Source: JBKBMT01 sp046295655 (lineage in GTDB: Bacteria; Pseudomonadota; Alphaproteobacteria; Rhodobacterales; Rhodobacteraceae). From it: a stretch of DNA of 5,926 nucleotides. Position numbers and translations under genes: made by a program. The notes beneath the pieces are model-generated. The model had not been told where the DNA came from. It saw only the letters and a program-made list of their open reading frames with translations, and ran no database searches. Positions 1 to 5,926 of the stretch are shown piece after piece. How positions within the stretch are numbered: position 1 is the stretch's first letter; the number at the start of each line of letters is the position of its first letter. The stretch covers positions 1-5,926 of the forward strand of contig JBKBMT010000113.1 of NCBI GenBank assembly GCA_046295655.1, given 5' to 3'.

Positions 1-257
1 GAGCCGCGCTGACGGCGCGCCTGCTGCAAGGCCAGGTCCCAGGCCGCGCCGCGCCGGGTGTAGCGGTCGCGGTCGGTGCTGGTGATGATGGTGCGCCAGT
101 CGCGCAGCACGGGCGCGGGCGCTCCGACATCACCGTCCGGCGGCGGCGGCGGAGGAGGGGGCGGCGGCGGGGTCGTGGCGCAGGCCGTCAGCCCGGCGGC
201 GGCCAGGGCGCCGGGGACGGACTTGACCTGATCGTAGAAGATGCGGGCACGATCCAT
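1..257 (-). other. Lipoprotein-like segment (possible DUF4893 family) inside the left-edge frame
   Basis: In the same frame as the helicase part, residues 149-174 (ATG at 257) read like a marginal lipoprotein signal. There is a Lys, then the hydrophobic stretch VPGALAAAGL, then the lipobox L-T-A-C with the candidate lipidated Cys174 encoded at 180-182. A linker ATT plus eleven prolines (138-170) follows. Next come DGDVGAPAPVLRDWRTIITS and a charged DRDRYTRRGAAWDLALQQARRQRG stretch reaching the window edge. The W-R-x-I-x-T-x-x-D-R-D-R pattern followed by an AW..AL..AR helix resembles the start of the DUF4893 domain of alphaproteobacterial secreted proteins or lipoproteins, which has no known function. 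Proline-rich linkers after the lipid-anchored Cys are common in envelope lipoproteins. Whether this segment is translated alone from ATG 257 or only as the tail of the longer frame cannot be decided here. The family name is from memory and moderately sure at best. Confidence 0.42.
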
Positions 258-701
258 CGCGCCATCGCTCAGCGCGTCGATTGTCGGGCGCGGCCCGTTG
301 CCGGCCAGCCACTCGGCCAGCTTCTCGTATTCCGGTGCGTAGATCGGCGTATAGAGGATCCGATGGATCGTGGTGGCCGGAACGCCCCGGGTGCGCAGCA
401 CCGAAGCGGCCTTGTTGGTCGGCGCCAGAACGGCAAGCGTCCGTCGGTCGCGACGCCGCCGGCCCTCGTAGTCGCCCGACACGATATCGACCCCTGCGGC
501 GCGCAACCCGCGAACCAGCTCCGCAAGCAGCATCGTCTTGCCCGATCCCGCCTTTCCGGTCAGTGCCAGCACCCCGCCCCCGCCCTCGCCCGGCGGTTCC
601 AGCGTGCCTTCATGCAGATCGATACCGACGCCGCGCAGCAGCCGGGTCACGCGATCGTGGGCTTCGGCCTGGTCAGGGGATAGGCGCAGGGCAATCGTCA
701 T
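1..701 (-). CDS. RecD-like DNA helicase N-terminal part, in-frame with a lipoprotein-like tail (partial, runs off left edge)
   Basis: An open frame of 233 codons starts at ATG 701 and is still open at the window edge. An in-frame TAG (711-713) lies four codons upstream, so this start is the only one available; the Shine-Dalgarno is weak (AGGG, 709-712). Residues 1-171 look like the RecD-like superfamily 1 helicases (also annotated AAA family ATPase or exonuclease V alpha-like) of Rhodobacteraceae. Visible motifs are LSPDQAEAHDRV at the N-terminus, Walker A GKAGSGKT at residues 49-56, LAPTNKAASVLR around 91-102 (motif Ia-like) and TTIHRILYTP at 110-119. Such enzymes use ATP to unwind DNA in the cytoplasm. 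After residue 171 the expected helicase sequence, including the Walker B DEAS region, is absent. Instead come LTAC (171-174), eleven prolines (178-188) and a DWRTIITSTDRDRY segment. The frame therefore appears chimeric and probably lacks helicase activity. The helicase identity of the N-terminal part is fairly sure; the state of the whole gene is inference. Confidence 0.72.
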   Translation of the reverse strand, partial: MTIALRLSPDQAEAHDRVTRLLRGVGIDLHEGTLEPPGEGGGGVLALTGKAGSGKTMLLAELVRGLRAAGVDIVSGDYEGRRRRDRRTLAVLAPTNKAASVLRTRGVPATTIHRILYTPIYAPEYEKLAEWLAGNGPRPTIDALSDGAMDRARIFYDQVKSVPGALAAAGLTACATTPPPPPPPPPPPDGDVGAPAPVLRDWRTIITSTDRDRYTRRGAAWDLALQQARRQRG

Positions 702-760
702 TGCCCGACCCTAGTGCACGATCCGATCTGGGTGAAGGGCGGCACTGTGTGTCCCGGCGA

Positions 761-795
761 CGGCGCGCGCACCGCGCCGGCATCCCGCGGGGATC
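761..795 (-). other. Two small GC-rich hairpins between the 49-residue gene and the left-edge frame
   Basis: Just after the stop codon of the small gene, the minus-strand transcript can form ATCCC-CGC-GGGAT (782-794). It can then form a stronger hairpin with the 7-bp arms CGGCGCG (761-767) and CGCGCCG (773-779) around a 5-base loop. Neither hairpin is followed by a T-run on the transcribed strand, so they are not classical intrinsic terminators. They could stabilise the 3' end of the upstream message or partly block read-through. In a sequence this GC-rich, short perfect arms also occur by chance. Confidence 0.28.
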
Positions 796-800
796 GCCTG

Positions 801-950
801 TCAGGTCTTTCCCGCCCCGGCCCGAGCCGCAATCTCGGCCCGGGCGACGTTCAGCGCCTCCTCGGCCTTGGCGGCAAGTCGCGGCATGTCGTTGGCGCGG
901 GCGAAACCGGCCAGATCTGCAAGCACCTCGATGATCCAAAAATGTCGCAT
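801..950 (-). CDS. Small conserved-looking protein of unknown function (49 aa)
   Basis: The frame begins at ATG 950 and stops at TGA 801-803, giving 49 residues that start MRHFWIIEVLADLAGFARAN and end ARAGAGKT. An in-frame TAG at 990-992, with no other start codon in between, fixes the start; a Shine-Dalgarno is not obvious. The pattern F-W-I-I-E-V-L-A-D-L followed by a F-A-R-x-N turn and a second Ala/Glu-rich amphipathic helix (about residues 23-43) matches a family of tiny hypothetical proteins that I recall from Rhodobacteraceae genomes. No transmembrane segment, signal peptide or metal site is seen. Two short helices suggest a helical hairpin, perhaps acting as a protein partner. It sits 133 bp downstream of ccrA and 99 bp upstream of the helicase-like frame, all on one strand. 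The reading frame is well supported; the function is unknown. Confidence 0.72.
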   Translation of the reverse strand: MRHFWIIEVLADLAGFARANDMPRLAAKAEEALNVARAEIAARAGAGKT

Positions 951-1004
951 TTCGTGGCCCGCGGCTGTGGAGACTGTTGCCGCACGAGCCTAACATGATG
1001 AACG

Positions 1005-1016
1005 GCTTTGCAAAGC
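1005..1016. promoter_or_regulatory. Perfect palindrome GCTTTGCAAAGC, possible operator
   Basis: A 12-bp perfect palindrome with the core TTTGCAAA (1007-1014) lies in the gap between ccrA and the 49-residue gene, about 55 bp upstream of the latter's ATG. The core TTTGCAAA is the half-site I recall for ScfR-family regulators such as PccR of Rhodobacter sphaeroides, which sense short-chain acyl-CoA and usually bind two copies four bases apart. Only one copy is seen here. No convincing -10 box is found at the right distance. It may be an operator for the small gene or a chance palindrome. Confidence 0.3.
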
Positions 1017-1045
1017 GGCATCGTTTCCCGTCTGGCGACAATCCG

Positions 1046-1078
1046 CGCGCCCCGCCGCCACCGATGCGACGGGGCGCG
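1046..1078 (-). terminator. ccrA: GC-rich inverted repeat just after ccrA, possible 3' end hairpin
   Basis: The arms CGCGCCCCG (1046-1054) and CGGGGCGCG (1070-1078) are exact 9-bp inverted repeats separated by 15 bases. They start five bases after the ccrA stop codon in the direction of transcription. No T-run follows on the transcribed strand, so this is not a textbook intrinsic terminator. The position directly behind the gene still favours a role in ending or protecting the ccrA message, as hairpins without T-runs are common in high-GC genomes. Confidence 0.4.
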
Positions 1079-1083
1079 GTGGC

Positions 1084-2376
<1,293 letters not shown>

Positions 2377-2382
2377 GCGGGT

Positions 2383-2388
2383 CTCCTT
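2383..2388 (-). promoter_or_regulatory. ccrA: Ribosome binding site of ccrA
   Basis: The minus strand carries AAGGAG six bases before ATG 2376. This near-perfect Shine-Dalgarno decides the start codon of ccrA against the longer upstream open frame, and it fits the protein beginning MALDT that is usual for the family. Confidence 0.85.
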
Positions 2389-2447
2389 GCCTGACATGCC
2401 GCGTCGGTTGATGCCGCGGCGCAGAATCGGACGCGGCGGTGACGCCC

Positions 2448-2477
2448 TGAATAGAAAGCGCCACGCAACATTGCAAT
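2448..2477 (-). promoter_or_regulatory. ccrA: Candidate sigma-70-type promoter of ccrA with a palindrome over the -35 box
   Basis: In the 145-bp gap between the acyltransferase and ccrA, the minus strand reads TTGCAA (2471-2476), a spacer of exactly 17 bases, then TATTCA (2448-2453). These match the consensus hexamers at 4/6 and 3/6 positions. Transcription would begin near 2441, leaving a leader of about 65 bases. The -35 box lies inside the 8-bp palindrome ATTGCAAT (2470-2477). An unusually AT-rich block (about 2490-2505) lies just upstream, where an UP element would be. The assignment is from sequence pattern only. Confidence 0.42.
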
Positions 2478-2521
2478 GGCGTAACGAGCGATTTTGAAAT
2501 TTTATGTCCCGAAAACGCCGG

Positions 2522-3904
2522 TCAGGACGTTTGCGGCGACGCCGATGCCGCAGCTGCATCAACGATCTGCAGGACCGGGGCAGCGTGAAAGGCCAGAAGC
2601 CGTTCGGCCCCCGCGGCCGGCCGCAGCCCTTCCGGCGTATCCACAACAATGCCGCGGGCGACAAGGGGCGTCAGGGCCATGCACTCGCTGCCCTCGGGAG
2701 CAAGCAACACCGCGTCCCGGTCCGCAAGGGAGGCGCGAAGCGCCGCGACGTGGCCCGCCAAGGCCTCTTTCGGCACGGCACCGTCGCGGATCAGGGCCGC
2801 AGCAACCAGAGGCACCGGAAGCACAGGAACCACCGCGCGCACCCCCGCCATCAATCGGTCGGCCAGAGCCTCCGGCGTCAGAGCGGGTTCGGCGTCGAGC
2901 ATGCGCTGCAGCGACAGTGGAAGGCCGAAGCTTACCCCGACCGTCCCGAAGCCGCGGTAGCGGCCGCGCAGCTTGCGCCAGACCATCCGAAGCACGAACC
3001 CTGCAATGGCGGCCGGCCTGGCGCGGAAACGGCGCACACCGTTCTCGGCCGCCTCGGTCAGCACCCTGTCCTCCAGCACCCGGTCGTAGGCGAAGGCGAC
3101 CGGCACGAAGGCCACGTCGCGCCCGCTTTCCCGCGCCTCGGCCAGGATGAACCCGAGCAGTCCCAGCTTTGCCGGCCCCACGCGCCCGTCGAGGCTGAGC
3201 CCGCCCTCGGGAAAGATCGCCTGGGACACGCCTTCGGCCGTCGCCATCCGCACATAACGCTCCATCACCGTCCGGTAGAGCGGGTTCAGGTTCTTGCGCC
3301 GGATGAAATAGGCGCCCATGGCCCGGATCAGCCGTGACAGCGGCCAGACACGGGCCCATTCCCCCACCGCATAGGACAGTGTCATGCGGCTGGAGACCAG
3401 CCAGGTGACAAGGACATAGTCCATGTTGCTGCGGTGGTTCATCACGAATACCACGGTCGCGTCCGGGGCGATGTCGCGCAGCGCCGCCTCGTCGCGGGCC
3501 GAAACCTTCACGTCGTACAGCGTCTGGCTGAGCCAACGCGCGGCCCGCACGGCGAAGCCGAAGTAGATGCTGGCGGAAAAGCCTGGCACGATCTCGCCGG
3601 CATAGCGACGCGCCTTCTCGAAGGCGACGGCCTCGGGGACGCCGGTGCTGCGCGCATGGGCGACCGCGGCGGCGATCACCTGCGGATCATAGACCAGCCT
3701 GAGGATCCGGTCGTGCCGCTCCAGCAGCTTGAAGGGTTCGACCGGCCGCTGGAGCCGCTTGTTCAGCTCGGCCACCGCGCGCTCCATCCGGCGACGGAAG
3801 AACCAGCGCACGGACGGAAACAGGAAATGCGAGGCGAATGTGACCGCCGCGAAGCCGAGGATCAGCAGAAGAAGCCATAACGGCAGTTCGACGGTTCGGA
3901 ACAT
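2522..3904 (-). CDS. PlsB/PlsC-type glycerophospholipid acyltransferase, membrane-anchored
   Basis: This 460-residue protein very probably transfers an acyl group to glycerol-3-phosphate or lysophosphatidate in phospholipid synthesis at the inner membrane. One hydrophobic segment near the N-terminus (about 9-29) is followed by the basic WFFRRRMERAVAELNKRLQR, a typical membrane anchor. The four acyltransferase blocks are in order: block I NHRSNMDY with the catalytic pair His157 and Asp162 (H-X4-D), block II GAYFIRRKN (197-205), block III FPEGGLSLDG (231-240) and block IV FVPVAFAYDR (266-275). The sequence around the blocks, with RTVMERYVRM after block II, looks more like the PlsB glycerol-3-phosphate acyltransferase group than the short PlsC enzymes. 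It is much shorter than the ~800-residue E. coli PlsB, and many relatives are labelled 1-acyl-glycerol-3-phosphate acyltransferase. ATG 3904 is the only plausible start, though its Shine-Dalgarno is poor. It starts 76 bp after uvrB and may be read through from it. Substrate is not decided by sequence. Confidence 0.9.
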   Translation of the reverse strand: MFRTVELPLWLLLLILGFAAVTFASHFLFPSVRWFFRRRMERAVAELNKRLQRPVEPFKLLERHDRILRLVYDPQVIAAAVAHARSTGVPEAVAFEKARRYAGEIVPGFSASIYFGFAVRAARWLSQTLYDVKVSARDEAALRDIAPDATVVFVMNHRSNMDYVLVTWLVSSRMTLSYAVGEWARVWPLSRLIRAMGAYFIRRKNLNPLYRTVMERYVRMATAEGVSQAIFPEGGLSLDGRVGPAKLGLLGFILAEARESGRDVAFVPVAFAYDRVLEDRVLTEAAENGVRRFRARPAAIAGFVLRMVWRKLRGRYRGFGTVGVSFGLPLSLQRMLDAEPALTPEALADRLMAGVRAVVPVLPVPLVAAALIRDGAVPKEALAGHVAALRASLADRDAVLLAPEGSECMALTPLVARGIVVDTPEGLRPAAGAERLLAFHAAPVLQIVDAAAASASPQTS

Positions 3905-3980
3905 GGGCGAAGATTGGCAGGAAGGCCGGGGCAGGTAAATCCTGCATCGGCGGGGGTTTGGCGGCTGTCGTCCGGCAACC

Positions 3981-5926
<1,946 letters not shown>

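Noticed and set aside
138..180. CGG-rich tract considered as a repeat array or CRISPR
   Set aside because: It is a short, simple proline-codon tract within an open frame; there are no spaced direct repeats.
673..1041. Minus-strand open frame of 122 codons starting at 1041
   Set aside because: It overlaps the 49-residue gene and the start of the helicase-like frame in another phase, and its sequence is Arg/Gly-rich without similarity I can recognise.
2504..3337. Plus-strand open frame of 277 codons, and others at 281-934 and 2494-3150
   Set aside because: They lie opposite the acyltransferase or the left-edge helicase-like frame. Their products are Arg/Pro-rich low-complexity sequence typical of shadow frames in high-GC DNA.

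Overview
This is a high-GC window with strong C/G preference at third codon positions. The proteins it encodes look like those of an alphaproteobacterium, most probably of the Rhodobacteraceae (Rhodobacter/Paracoccus relatives). The evidence is a 430-residue crotonyl-CoA carboxylase/reductase of the ethylmalonyl-CoA pathway, a UvrB with the alphaproteobacterial sequence style, and a small FWIIEVLADL-type protein that I associate with this family. The assignment rests on remembered protein similarity, not on a database search.

All genes lie on the minus strand, so transcription runs from the right end of the window to the left. In transcription order they are: uvrB (3981-5926, N-terminus beyond the window); a PlsB-like membrane glycerophospholipid acyltransferase (2522-3904), 76 bp after uvrB; a 145-bp intergenic region with a candidate promoter and a good ribosome binding site; ccrA (1084-2376), followed by a GC-rich inverted repeat; a 133-bp gap with a perfect GCTTTGCAAAGC palindrome; a 49-residue protein (801-950); a short gap with two hairpins; and a reading frame that leaves the window at its left edge (1-701).

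The right and central parts are ordinary chromosomal housekeeping: nucleotide excision repair, phospholipid synthesis, and acetyl-CoA assimilation through ethylmalonyl-CoA. UvrB and the acyltransferase may share a transcript. ccrA probably has its own promoter.

The odd part is the left-edge frame. Its first ~171 residues read as the N-terminus of a RecD-like (superfamily 1) DNA helicase with a perfect Walker A motif. At an ALAAAGL segment the sequence then changes, without a stop or frameshift, into what looks like a bacterial lipoprotein: an LTAC lipobox, eleven consecutive prolines, and a DWR...DRDR...AWDLAL segment resembling the DUF4893 family. The Walker B region expected in the helicase is not seen. 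This looks like an in-frame chimera made by deletion through a short shared sequence, or an assembly artefact with the same appearance. No mobile elements, CRISPR arrays, tRNAs or rRNAs were seen.
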